Below are positions 43,446-55,289 of a stretch of 64,000 nucleotides of DNA, one piece after another. Made by a program: the position numbers and the translations under genes. This DNA comes from Schistocerca nitens (lineage: Eukaryota > Arthropoda > Insecta > Orthoptera > Acrididae): contig NC_064616.1 of the NCBI RefSeq assembly GCF_023898315.1, positions 645,106,974-645,170,973 of the forward strand. Direction: 5' to 3'. The first letter of the stretch is position 1. Every line of letters begins with the position of its first letter. The notes beneath the pieces were generated by a model. That model made no database searches. It was given only the letters and a program-made list of their open reading frames with translations, and was not told the DNA's origin.

Positions 43446-44895
43446 GAGACAAAAGCTGACAGATTGTATGTTGAGTTAACTGACATGCTATGATGGAACA
43501 GCACATCATAAAAAAAGAAAAGTTGGTTATATTTATCCCAAGTCCAATAAACCCTGGAACAGAGATACTACAGTACTGACACTTGATTGCTAACTGGCAA
43601 AGGATATCCTCCTTTGCTTGTAGGACTGATGAAAGTTAAGATGTTGGAAGGAACTGGCAAGAACAGGGTGCAAAAATTGAGAGAGAACAGAGAGCTGGAG
43701 TTATGATTTGAGGAATGTTTTCTCATGGCATTCTCTGGGAGCATTACCTATTGAAGGAGACACTCTTCACTGATGTGATTAAGAACCAATTCTCAGTGAG
43801 CTTGTAGAACTTGTGCAAGCTAATTACTCTGCCATCAATGGGACAAACTTTTGAACTCTTACATAATGGTAATCTTTTCACAGAATCTTTCGGCATAACA
43901 TGTCTTGTTGAATAGATAGAAACAATGCTTGATTTGTGACAGAACACGCCAATACACCTTACCGGTACCTCTGATGAAAAAATGTGTTAAAATAGCATTT
44001 TTAAGATTCTTTTTTTTTTTTTTTTTTTTAAGTCAAGCACTGGGTAGAAGTATTCACAAATGAAGATCACAACCTTAAAACCGAACAGATCACTGTAGGA
44101 ATCCTCAGCTATGCACTGTATAAAGCATAACTAGCTTCATATTAGCATCTGACAATCATTTCCAACTTAATCTATTGTGTGCATAATAGACAATTACTAC
44201 TACGGATATTAACTGGTGGTAACAAGCTAATCAATGTATATTTTTTATTATATCTAACACTTTGTTTTGATCATTTCCCTTAAAGAATTCATTAATGCTT
44301 ATTTTAGTATAGTTTTAACACATTTACACTTCATATACTGGTCAATACAAGCTCTCAGTATTCTGAGGTGGTTATTTTTATGACATCTTTGAGTAGAATC
44401 ACTCAGTTTTAGAGCCAGAAGAGGAAAAATGAATCCCGCCATCAGCATGTGGCCAGTATATCGGTCTTCTTTTTCGTTATTGGTTCTGCAAGAGTTCTAT
44501 GTTTAAGACTACCTTAACATGAGTGAAAGCAGTGCAGCGTCTCACCAATATGATACTCTACAATTCGTGTAAGGGCTTGAAAAACCATTAAGTGCCCCAA
44601 ATTAAAATATTCATGTGGGAAAAAGAAACAATAACCAGCAGCAGCATGACACAATCATTACTTCTTACTCAGACAGAGTTTACAACAACATAGTTCAGTG
44701 AGTCTCCCAAGTGCACAGAATCCAAACCTGTAATTATCTTCGAACTGAAGGGAATATGCCAAATTGGCACTTCCCCCTTCCCTATCCCACTCATCTCACT
44801 TTAGTTTCGAGCCAAATAAATTTTGCCTTTATACCTGAAGAGTGTGCAACATGAAACAATTTTCACATTTGTGAGTGGAATACACTGACTGTCAT
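43446..44895. other. Unassigned intergenic sequence
   Basis: No supported gene or element; a 20-base T run lies at 44010-44029. Confidence 0.35.
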
Positions 44896-45126
44896 GTCCG
44901 CCCCGGTAACTGAGTGGTCAGTGCGACAAAATGTCAATGCTAAGGGCCCAGTTTCGATTCCCGCCTGGGGCGGAGATTTTCTCCACTTAGGGACTGAGTG
45001 TTGTGTTGTCGTAATCATCATCTTTTCATCTCCATCGACACGCAAGTTGCCGAAGTGGCGTCAAATCAAAAGACTTGCACCCAACGAATGGTCTACCCGA
45101 CAGGAGGCCCTAGTTACATGACATTT
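44896..45126 (+). mobile_element. tRNA-derived SINE (family C), diverged copy
   Basis: The head has GTAACTGAGTGGTCAGTG (A box) and CAGTTTCGATTCCCGCC (B box), then GGAGATTTTCTCCACTTAGG as in the copy at 32302-32547. Twelve-base target duplications ACTGACTGTCAT lie at 44884-44895 and 45127-45138. Confidence 0.92.
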
Positions 45127-45249
45127 ACTGACTGTCATAAAAAGAGCTGCACTCAGAAAGACAAGGCATATTGTGATAACGATTGGCAGGCATGCAGTTA
45201 CATGGTCCCACACATACGAAATGGTTACTCTCTCAACTTTGAATGACCA

Positions 45250-46340
45250 ACACTTACTGTGCTACATTGTCACAAAACACATGTTGGTATGGTGTTGGGG
45301 CCCCACGCTTGTGAATACAAGCGTCCAGATGAAATGATGTACAGGTCTTGGATGTAATTCTGTGATACTCATCCAACACTGGTTGTATCTGAGTGCTCAG
45401 TTCCCAGTACAGATTAAGTCCTGACAACCCATTCCATGTCCCCACACACATTATGCTGCTAGCCATGGCAGAATACCTAGAGCTGCAAGGCACACTCCAG
45501 AGGTGGCAGCAATATGAGGAAGTGTGTTGTCATGGTAGGCAAAAGAAAGAAATTTAACTATTTTACGGCCAAATTCGGTTTATGTCTTTCCCCTTTTCAT
45601 GTTATTTTCTCCAATTTTGGTGCTATTTGTCACATCAGACAGTTATGTGAGAAATGAGCTATCATTTTAAGCTAAGAGCACAGCCACTGTTTGCAGGACC
45701 ACCTCCACCTACCATGCAGCTGTCAGAAGAGTTCATGAGGAACACCACAGAATATCGTTCTCAACACCATCGTACAAGGCAGGTGGGCTGTATGACAACA
45801 AACTGCTCCTTGCGGCACACTCTACTGCACCTCCAAGGCAGAAGTAGAAGTCATTACTAACAATGACCTGCTGCCAGACTACAAAGCTACTTGTCCATTT
45901 TTGCTGACATCAGGTGATTCGAGTGCAACGCTACGGGGGTGAGTGGTCGTCATCTTAGTTGGCATGCAGTGAGCCCTTTGTCATGTAACCACCTGTAAAT
46001 GGTATGTCACCTATGGGTGTTTGCACAGAATGCATGGCGGCCCACTGAATGGCCCCTATTGTTGCCGTTAGATCTGTTCGCGTGTGGCGGACTATCAGTC
46101 CTTCCTCCCAGTTGGGCATGTCCAACATCCAGATACTACATATTGTGCATGCAAGTTTTTCTGTATCCCCTGCTACCAACAGTGGGCAGTGTTGGTGTCG
46201 ATACAACTAGGGTGGTGCACAAATATGACAGCATCACCCAGACTCCCACAGCCTCAGGATGTAGCCCCTCTCAAACTCATCTAGCTGGGCAATCCACAGT
46301 TAAACATGTTTCTTGGGCACAGGGCACACTCAGGTGAAGT
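45250..46340 (-). mobile_element. Possible Tc1-like remnant, heavily decayed
   Basis: The - strand frame 45955-46206 (TRTDLTATIGAIQWAAMHSV) resembles the region after the first helix-turn-helix of some Tc1 transposases, and weaker similarity continues downstream. No catalytic triad or terminal repeats could be confirmed. Confidence 0.3.
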
Positions 46341-46778
46341 ACCCACTGTCATACTGGCCAGCATGGCTTTTTGTCTTATGTTAACCGATGTCACCTTGGC
46401 ACCAACCACACTCACTGGGTGTGCAGCCAACTATGAAAAAGTACTCATGACTGATTGTGCGTAACATATTTGCACAGTTTACACTGGATCAGTGAGGACA
46501 ACTGAAAAGTAGATGCCATCAACCCTTATACTGGTTTGAACACTGAAATGTTTTACTGTGCAGAGTCCTATGAGAGGTGGTGCAACCTTGCCTTCCTTCC
46601 ACATCTGAATTAACTGACCGAGCCAGTTGTAGGTGGAACTACACGTTAAAGTAGACTCCAAAACACTGTGGATTTTTCACATTAACAAGTACATGAAGAA
46701 ACATCACTGTACATATGGATTTGTAGCATATGAAGACTATAAATTATAAAATTTTGTTCTGGCACCCTCTGCAACAAA

Positions 46779-46808
46779 TTATTATTATTATTATTATTAT
46801 TATTATTT
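46779..46808 (+). repeat. (TTA)n microsatellite
   Basis: About ten ATT units. Confidence 0.95.
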
Positions 46809-46969
46809 TAGTCAACAAGCTCCAGGATGTGACAGTCACATGAATGCTGCGCCCATCAATCTCTCTGGACTTTAATCCAGTTGAACTTCGCTCCAAAATT
46901 AAGTCAGATCTACCTTCTTTAATAGTGGCCAAAATTTTGATAGGAAAATTATAAATTATTATCTGAATC

Positions 46970-47752
46970 CTTTATATTATGTGGGATATCATAATATCCA
47001 GTTTTTGTTTATGCATCTTACCTTCTCCAATTTCAAGTAGATTGCAACTGATATTTGCATCTTTTCTGTGGATGCCCATTCCTTTTTCCTTGAGGTGTAT
47101 ATTTGCATATTACTTTAGATATTCATTCTTCTAGTATCTTTGGAAGGTGTTCATGCAATTTCCTTCTGTACTACTATATTTTCTGAAGCATGCTTTTTAC
47201 ACCCAATTCATTCCTTATCCACTTGAGTTACACCAGCTAGAGGCCTTTAGGAGTCTGATCTCTGTTGCCTCCATCCTCCCTGTTATTGGCAGTTGGAGTC
47301 CAAGTCTCTGACCCATACATTATAACTGGTACTGCCATCATATTGTAAAATTTTAGTAATGTCTCTTTTTTCCAACGTTCTTGAAGAGTGATTAATAGTA
47401 CCTACAAACTGCTGAATTTTTCCAGTTTGCATTCTTGATCATTGTACGTGACACGAGACCTCAAATTGTATTCGAAAGTATTTATTTGTTCTAGCAGCTT
47501 ATCAATTGTCATTTTTCCTCTTAAATGCTTCTTACCATGGAATGCCATTATATTAGTTTTAATTTGATATATAGTCATTATCTTTTGCTACCTTGTGGAA
47601 GAACCAAATGGCTCTCAGTAATTTATCTTCTGAATCCACTAAGATTATTTGATCATCTGCAAACAGGAGCATATTAACAACTTTAATTTTAAGCTTATTA
47701 CAGTGCACTACTTCACTCTGCCATGTCTTTATGACATCATCTATGTACATTG
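46970..47752 (-). mobile_element. RTE-like LINE, RT palm and thumb fragment
   Basis: On the - strand 47751-47559 reads MYIDDVIKTWQSEVVHCNKL, then VVNMLLFADDQIILVDSEDK, with FADD as the catalytic RT box. Farther along, near 47350-47230, FYNMMAVPVIMYGSETWT matches the YGSETW block of the C-terminal domain. This is a different subfamily from the copy at 28384. It is cut at 47752 by the Tc1-like element. Confidence 0.82.
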
Positions 47753-47849
47753 ATCAGCTAGAACATTATGACCACCTACCTAATTGCCAGTATGTTCACA
47801 TTTGGCATGGAGACCAGTGGTGATGGGCTTGGAAGCAATGAGGTCTTGG

Positions 47850-48087
47850 TGGGGGGAGGGGAGGTTGGGTTATTTGTGGGAGGAGGCCAAATTGAGAGGT
47901 CATCGGATTAGGGAAGAATGGGGAAAGAAGTTGGCCATGCCCTTTCAAAGGAACCATCCCAGCATTTGCCTGGAGCGATTTAGAGAAATCATGGAAAACC
48001 TACATCAGGATGGCCAGACGCAGGATTGAACTGCCGTCCTCCCAAATGCGATTCCAGTGTGCTAATCCCTGTGCCACCTCGCTCGGT
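47850..48087 (-). mobile_element. tRNA-derived SINE (family A), inverted copy
   Basis: Read on the - strand it starts ACCGAGCGAGGTGGCACAGG and contains the same body as 17763-18008. Ten-base flanks GAGGTCTTGG (47840-47849) and GAGGCCTTGG (48088-48097) are a target duplication with one mismatch. It interrupts the Tc1-like element. Confidence 0.9.
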
Positions 48088-49031
48088 GAGGCCTTGGTAG
48101 GTTGCTGGAGGAAATTAGCACCACACCTGCACACACAAGTCCCCTAAATCCCGTGTAAATTCCGGGAAGGGGAGCAATAAGCTTTGATACCATGTTCAAT
48201 CACATCACAAATGTGTTCAATTAGGTTCAGATCTGCTGAGTTGGAGGGCCAGCACATCAATTTGAACTTGCCACTGTGTTCCTCGAACCATTCCATCATA
48301 CTCCTGGCCTTGTGATATGGTGCATTGTCTTACTGAAAAAGTCACAGGCATTTGGAAACATGATTGTACGTAGTCTGCAATCAGTGTGCGATACTCTTTG
48401 GCTGTCATGCGACCTTGCACGACTTTCTCTCAATCCATGGATGCCCACATTTATATTCTCCGAGCATAAAGGAGCCACCACTACCTTGTCTCCATCCTGC
48501 AGCACAGATGTCAAGGAGCGTTACCTTGGAAGATGGCAGATCTGCGCTCCCTCCCTTCAGCATGATGAAGACGGTATCGGGATTCATCAGACCATGGAAC
48601 GCTTTGCCACTGCGCCAAAGTCCAGTGCCGATGGTCACATGCCCATTTCAATCGTAGTTACCAATGTCGTGGTATTAACACTGGTACATGCTTGGGTACC
48701 TGTATTCTGCCCAGCATTAAAGTCTGATGTTAGATCCACCACAGTTCACCACCTGCCCTGTTTTACCAGTCTGACCAGCCTATGACATCTGACATCTGTC
48801 ATCTGTAATGAGGGGTGGCTGCCCAACCCCATGGTGTCTGGATGTGGTTTCGCCACATGTTTAAGACACTCACCACAGCATTCTTTGAACACCCGACAAC
48901 TCATGCAGTTTCTAAAATGGTCATGCCAAGCCTCCAGGCCATCACAATCAATCTGCCCTCGGTCAGACTCAGATAGGCCACACATCTTCCCATTTCTACA
49001 CACAGACAGCACCCCCACTGATACTACATGC

Positions 49032-49033
<2 letters not shown>

Positions 49034-49060
<27 letters not shown>
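49034..49060 (+). repeat. (TG)n microsatellite
   Basis: About 13 TG units near the right end of the Tc1-like remnant. Confidence 0.95.
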
Positions 49061-49062
<2 letters not shown>

Positions 49063-49145
49063 CAGTCATTCCTCACCAGGCGACACTGCCATCGCCTGCA
49101 CGGGTTTATATCAATAGTGGTTCGGTGGTCATAATGACATCGTTG

Positions 49146-50001
49146 TCTCACTCCTTTTTGTACTCTGAATTACACTTAGTAGATGCTGTGGTACTCAGTT
49201 CTTTCCTAAAATTTCCAATAATGTAACTCTGTTCACTTTATCAAACATTTGTGTGATGTATGCTGCTCAAGTTAGTTTGACAATCACAAGAAGCAACAAC
49301 TTTTCTATGCTCAGCCAACCAAATAGGAACCATACATGAAGTGCTGAACTGTGTAGCAGGAGGTTAGAAATTAATGCTGGGTTGAAATTCGAAATGTTCT
49401 GGATCTCCATTGAAAATAATTTTGATGTTACTAATCCTGCAGAACTAGAAAAGGCTTGTTCAATCCATTTCTAACAGTCTACGAAAATTTGTACTAGAAC
49501 ATTTCAGGCACATATTTGAGCACCCTGTGCTGTACTGAACACTACCTACTAAGAAATTAATATGATTATCAGTAACATGTCAATATAATTAATGTTTATT
49601 TCCAGAAGTTTAATCTTCAAGTTTGTAACCATCAAATGGGAACTCAATGAAAGTTTTAAAATGGCTAAGCTTTCAGGATCACTTTTTAAAAAGGCGATCA
49701 AATAAAAAGCTCTTATAAGCCAAGATCAAAAAGGGTCATTGCAAATTATGCAGAATGAAATATCACCTTGAGTATATACTGTGTTTTCAAAATCTCTTAA
49801 CCCTTTTAAATATGGAACTTTAATTACACAGTGCTGCATCGAGTTTAACCTATATTTCTTGTCAGAACACCTAAGTGAATTAGCTGTTCATATAAATCTT
49901 CCCAGACATATGACACAAAATCCTCCTGTTACATAGGTAGTGCACTTACCATTTCAGCTCAATATTGCTTCAATTCTAATAACATTGAATGATCTCATTT
50001 G

Positions 50002-50047
<46 letters not shown>

Positions 50048-50122
50048 CTGAGTAACCCATCTGTAGTGCATGGACAAAAATACTAAAATTTTTTTCACTT
50101 ATAACACTACAGTACTGACAAA
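49146..50122. other. Sequence downstream of the Arf gene
   Basis: No gene or element recognised. A 40-base A run lies at 50004-50043. Confidence 0.4.
50004..50043 (+). repeat. Poly-A tract (40 bases)
   Basis: Uninterrupted A run; on the Arf transcript strand it is poly-T downstream of the candidate poly(A) signal. Confidence 0.9.
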
Positions 50123-50128
50123 TTTATT
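50123..50128 (-). promoter_or_regulatory. Candidate poly(A) signal of the Arf gene
   Basis: AATAAA on the - strand lies about 320 bases downstream of the Arf stop codon. A 40-base A run lies just beyond it at 50004-50043 (a T run in the transcript sense). Confidence 0.4.
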
Positions 50129-50447
50129 TCACAGCTTTTCAAACAAAATATACTACTACCTAAATAATAGAAAATTTGTGTTGATTTTGTAGTATGTCCA
50201 AAATCTATATTAAAATATTTTTGTCTGTAAAAATGTTGATTAATTTTGAAAGAAATACTGTCACATTCGTTTTTGGTATGAAAGTAAACACTCAAAGTTT
50301 ACAACTTCTTAACAGCAAGAGATATAGTGAACAACAAGTTTCAATAAGAGACAAATATAAATTAAGTGTAATACAGCTCAGGAATTATAGTTCAGAAGAG
50401 TCACAGTCTTAACTCCACAACACTGCCACACACGGAATGCACAGTCT

Positions 50448-50534
50448 TCACTTTTTGGCTAGTTCATTTGAAAGCCAGTCCAAGCCCTCATATAAGCCTT
50501 GACCTTGCGTAGCACACGTAGCTTGTATGTACCA
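50448..50534 (-). CDS. Arf102F: ADP-ribosylation factor, class II, terminal coding exon
   Basis: The exon starts after an acceptor (GTTTCAG, 50535-50541 on the - strand) and runs 28 codons to a TGA stop at 50448-50450: [20 protein letters not shown] then [11 protein letters not shown] is the G5 motif that contacts the guanine base. The [20 protein letters not shown] ending is typical of class II Arfs. It joins the upstream exon at phase 0 across a 324-base intron. No frame damage is present and the gene looks functional. Confidence 0.94.
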   Translation of the reverse strand, partial: WYIQATCATQGQGLYEGLDWLSNELAKK

Positions 50535-50680
50535 CTGAAACAAAGAATTGCATTTTAATTACAAAACAGCTATAGAAATTCATTCCATGTTAAAATTAAA
50601 GCATTGTTGGTATTTTTATTAGATTTTCAACAAATAGACTGGAAATTCTGCATTTGTTCCACTTGTGGAAGTGAGAATGT

Positions 50681-50691
<11 letters not shown>

Positions 50692-50729
<38 letters not shown>
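50692..50729 (+). repeat. (GT)n microsatellite in the last Arf intron
   Basis: About 19 GT units between the two Arf exons. Confidence 0.95.
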
Positions 50730-50732
<3 letters not shown>

Positions 50733-50858
50733 TTGGGGGGTTCTACATATTTCATTCATAGAATTCTTTTGAAAAATCAAGAACATAATACGGAATCAAA
50801 TGTAAAACCAGAAAACCTATATGATCATTGACGATAATCTGGCAATGTAGTTACTTAC

Positions 50859-50984
50859 ATGTCTGTTTCGAAGTTGATTCAGCCCAAGCTTATCAGTGAG
50901 TTCCGCTGCACTCATAGCATTTGGCAGATCTTGTTTGTTCGCGAAAACAAGTAGGACAGCATCCCGTAATTCATCTTCTTGCAG
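50859..50984 (-). CDS. Arf102F: ADP-ribosylation factor, class II (Arf102F/ARF4-5-like), penultimate exon
   Basis: On the - strand an acceptor (TCCTCTAG) precedes an exon of 42 codons ending at a GTAAGT donor (50858 downward). It reads [20 protein letters not shown] then [26 protein letters not shown] is the G4 guanine-specificity motif of Arf GTPases, which recruit coat proteins on Golgi and endosomal membranes. The [23 protein letters not shown] wording and the NQLRNRH segment favour the class II paralogue (Drosophila Arf102F) over class I Arf79F. The G1 P-loop, switch regions and myristoylated N-terminus are in upstream exons that I could not find between 51000 and 64000, so the preceding intron probably exceeds 13 kb. 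Confidence 0.93.
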
Positions 50985-52144
50985 CTAGAGGACAATAATT
51001 TATATTTATGCACTTAAAAATCTCTCATGGCAACAAAAGAATGACAGCAGGAAAAAAACTATGCAAAAGAGAAACTGAGTACAGCTGTCACATGTAGGAA
51101 ATAATATTTGCATAAAATGTATGAATCATACCATGGATATATAGCAAACAATGACAAGAGGATAAAAACTGTCAATGAAACTATATGATGATGAGCATTA
51201 GAAATGTAAATTTAACTATGGGCAAAATTAGGAACTGGGACAAAAATGATCATGATTCATGCTATATATAAAAAAAGTAAGTGTGAGAATGTGCATCAAC
51301 ACAACTTATTCACCATCATTACTTGCAATCTTTCTTTTCTCGTGCTCTATTGTCAGTCCGCGGATTATTCTCACTCACCCATTATTGCACACCAACCAAT
51401 TTTCTACCCTTCCCATTATCCTCAACAGCTTCAGTATTTCTCCAGTCACCTCGTTACATTGTACACATCGGTCACTATTTCACATGAAAGCAATGTGAGA
51501 ACTGTTTTGAAGTATGTTAGTAAACAAGTCAACACAAAAGGTAAAATGTTTTTAGCATGTGTCCTGTTATCTGCTAGTAATTAAAGACCCTTAGGGTGTC
51601 ATTCATGCATCTGCATTAATGTCTGAATAGTTCAGGGTGCAAGTCATAATACCAATTACCCTTGAGAATATTCGATTTAGTTAGGTTGTGCACAGCAATA
51701 TTTTCTTCTCAGAAGGAACAAGTTTTTTTAGAAAAAAAAGTTCACTTGAAAGAACAGAATTGATGCCCATGTAATTCAGAGACTCACGAATCACAATTTG
51801 AAGTTCAGGTACGTAGTTCAGTTTTTAAGCCAGAACTTCCAGCTGATTCTAAAATGCAACTATTGTGCAAATCCTGGATGGCATTTTCTTCTACTATCAG
51901 TTTTCATATGGGGACTGGTACACTCTCTTCACCTAATACTGTATTTGTTTGTAATAGTGGCTAACACAAGTTGTGAAGAATGAATATATTGTCAAAATAC
52001 AGAATTTTTAAGTTATCTATGGCTTATAAATGGATATTCCAAGTAAACCGTGACTGCAGTATTTTCCTGAATATCACACAGCATTATTTCCAGAGCAAAC
52101 AGACGCTTCTGAAAATATCCAAACTCTTTTACAATGTTGAATGA
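50985..52144. other. Arf intron sequence without recognised features
   Basis: No further Arf exon (P-loop GLDAAGKTT or switch DVGGQ codons) was found here or elsewhere up to 64000 on the - strand. Confidence 0.5.
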
Positions 52145-53210
52145 ACACTGCCCAGTCACATTCATGTGACTACCTGTCAAACACCTGAATAACCACCACT
52201 CGCAGCACAGACCGCTGCAAGATATGCAGGAAGAGTATCAATGAGGTACTCTAAGGCATCGACACTGATGTGGAACCATGCCAACCCCAGTATCACGGCC
52301 AGCTGAACTTTGTTTCTCAGTTGAGGATCCATGGTGCAACCAGCCTAACTGAGGTGGTCCCCACGGATTCTCAATTGGGTTTAAATACAGGGCGTTCAGT
52401 GGCAAGGGGAGCATGGTAAACTCATCCTAGCGCTCTTCAAACCACACATGTACACTGCAAGCTGTGTGACACATTACATTGTCCTCCTTGTAGATGCCAA
52501 TGTGCCAAGGAAAAACAAACTGCATGTTGGGATGAATAAGGTCCACAAAGATAGATGCATACTTGTGTCGATTCATTGTGCCTCCCAGAATGGCAACATC
52601 ATCCACAGAATGCCACAAAAACATTCCCCAGATCATACATAATAGTCCCTCCTTGTTTTTGGCCATCTGTTCAATGGGGCATAAAATGTGAGTCATCTGA
52701 AAAGGCCACCAGTAGCCACTCAGCAGACTCCAGTCATTGTATTGGAGTGAGAATTCTAGCCTTCATCACTGATGAACAGCAGTCAGCATGGGTGCGTGAA
52801 CCAGGCACTTGCTGTGTAGGACCATACCCAGCAACATTTGCTGAACAGTCATTGAGGACACACTGTTGATAGCCCCTTGGTTCACCTGGGTGGTCAGTTG
52901 CTCAACAGTTGCAGATCTATTCACATCTGTACACATGTTTGCAGCTGGATACCCCTGTTTGTATGTCCCGTGGTGCACAAGTTGTCTTGGCACCCATTTT
53001 TGGATAGTGCCTTTCTTTAACCAATGCAGCATGCAAGCCGTTGACCAATTTAGCAGTTTCAGAAATGCTTCCACTTTTGGCCCAAAAGCCAGTGATTATG
53101 CACTTCAAGTTATCAATAGCTCTGTTTACGTATTATGACAATGACTGCACTGTTTTCAGTGTCCTGCCGACATGCTTTACATAACCTCCACTGCCAGAGC
53201 TGCCACCTGC
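52145..53210 (-). mobile_element. Degenerate Tc1-like transposon
   Basis: The - strand frame 52427-52696 reads EGLLCMIWGMFLWHSVDDVA and then QFVFPWHIGIYKEDNVMCHT, in which EDNxxCHT is the second catalytic Asp block. 52766-53074 on the - strand gives the N-terminal region (VEQLTTQVNQGAINSVSSMT). The third catalytic Glu block is not readable, and terminal inverted repeats were not resolved. Confidence 0.75.
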
Positions 53211-53632
53211 TGTCAGTGAGTGATTAAATTTATCTGCTGTGTTGCTGTGAGAGCACTCTTGTTACCCTAAGGATTGGAACAGTTTGGCATGTCGTGATCA
53301 CTACATTGTCGGGCCTTCTACTTACTACTAGCATGACCATCTAGCACTGTATACGCGAAGTGTATATCAGCACCTCGGCTGCAGTCAGATTGTTTATGCG
53401 TGACACATGGGACACTTCATCTTCGAGGTTGTAAAGGCATTGCAATTTTCAAGTGCCATTACATCAAGATTGTGTATCATGTACAGAGGGAATACCACTG
53501 TCCCATAGGTCAGTTGCAATGGCAATATGTTGATGACAAAGGTTACTGTCACCTTTGGGTGATGCAGAACAGTAAGAGCAGCCATCCCAACCAGAACAAT
53601 CAGCATCTGTCCCATACATGTACGAGGTGTGA

Positions 53633-54918
53633 TCCAAAAGTAATGGGAATTTTTTAATTTTGCGGACTTTACACATCAGGTTTTCAATGTTTTTTATCTT
53701 GTTGGTACACATGTTCGTGACATATGTTTGCATTTTCAGCTGTTTCAAATATGTAGTTTATTGTTGAGAGTTGAAAATGTTATACATGTTACTGAGTGCT
53801 CTGCTCGGCGAACTTTTACTTCCGTAAAATATGGAATAAAGTGCAGCAACACATTCGAAATGTGGACTGTGGCTTTTGGCAAATCTACAATGAATAAGAC
53901 AAGGGTTCACAAGTGGTATAAACGTTTCAAAGAGGGCCAAGGAGACATTTAAGATGACGACTGCCCTGGGTGCCCTAGCACATCAATTGCTGACGCTGCG
54001 GAAGTAGTGAAGAAAATGGTTCTGGAAAATCACTGAACCACCATCACAGAGATTTCTGACGATGCTGGCATATCCTCTGGCTCATATAAAGCATTTTTTT
54101 ATGTTTTGGGCAGGAAATGCGTAACAGCAAAGTTTGTTCCAAAATTGTTCAATTTCAACCAAAAACAACAACGCATAGACATTCCAGGAGTTGCTGAATG
54201 ATGTAAACAACAATTCGGAGCCTCTAAAGAAGGTTATAACAGGCGATAAACATGGGTATATGGTATGAAGCCGAAAACAATGCCAAACTGTCCCAATGGA
54301 AACTGCCTGAACATTCGACTGAAAAAATTCTACAACTTTGATCACGTGTGAAGGTTTTTCTCACCGTTTTCTTTCATTTGAATGGGATAATGCATCATGA
54401 GTTCCTACTTTATCGTTGTATGGTCAATAATGAATACTAACTGGAAGTTATGTGCTGTTTTTGGGAAGAAATCTGAAGAAAAACAGCCAGAACTGTGGCA
54501 AAACCACTCACGGAAATTGCATCACGATAACGCTCATGCTTACATCTCAATGCTTGTTCACGAGTTTTAGGCTAAAAATTAATCCATTAGGTTGTGTCAG
54601 TCACCGTAATTGCCAGACATGACCCACTGCGACTTCTTTCAACTCTCGAGGCTGAAGTGAACCACAAATGCTGTTGTTTTGCCACCATAGACAAGAAAAA
54701 AAAACAGAATCGCTGAAGCAGCTGAACACCATAATGAAAAGGAAGTTCCAAAAGTACTTCCAAGATTGGAAAAAGTGCTGGCACAAGTGTATTATATCTT
54801 AGGGGAATTACTTTGACGGGGATAGAGTGGATGATGATGATGATGATGATGATTGAATAAATAAATATAGATTCTTTATGAAAAACACGAATTCCCATTG
54901 CTTTTTGGTCACATCTCT
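53633..54918 (+). mobile_element. Mariner element, full length but inactive
   Basis: Inverted ends (CGAGGTGTGATCCAAAAGTA left; complement of ...GCTTTTTGGTCACATCTC right) lie between TA sites. The + strand transposase is readable but broken by stops: NKTRVHKWYKRFKEGQGDI near 53890, ITEISDDAGISSGS near 54045, FKxxQQRIDI near 54165, HDNAHAYISMLVHEF near 54525, and PDMTHCDFFQLSRLK near 54610. The Asp in HDNA and the Asp in HCDFF are two residues of the mariner DDD triad. At least eight in-frame stop codons are visible. Confidence 0.88.
54830..54854 (+). repeat. (GAT)n microsatellite
   Basis: About eight units inside the 3' part of the mariner element. Confidence 0.9.
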
Positions 54919-55289
54919 TACACATGACAGTGGCTAATGTTTTAAGTGCCCACCATTTTACACAGAAGTCCATCACATTACAGAATGTACATAATTGCTC
55001 ATCAAAGTAAAGGACGCTTGTGATTGAGGTACTGACCTTATTGACACTTAGCATGTACCTTCTAAAAACACAAGAAAGTTTGCTCCATGTCATTCCTAGG
55101 GGTGAGACATGGAAAAGAAAGTACAAGCATCTGCACAATGGCAAGATTCAGATCAAATCCAACTTCCTGCAATTATTTTTTGTTTTACTGAATAAATTTG
55201 TTTATTCTATTGAGAAAATTAAACTAACTGAGCAAGCTGCTGACAATTCCTAACAAGTTTTTTTTCAGCACTCAAAAGGGGAGAGCGTG

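Larger units (their letters stand above)
47752..49145 (-). mobile_element. Degenerate Tc1-like transposon (GATCAGC-end family) with SINE insertion
   Basis: The left end ATTGATCAGCTAGAACATTATGACCACC matches the 6292-7364 element; the right end keeps only GGTGGTCATAATG near 49126-49138. The transposase orientation is - (for example the complement of 48190-48300 gives a DLNLIEHICDVIEHG-type block). A family A SINE lies at 47850-48087. All frames are broken. Confidence 0.78.
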
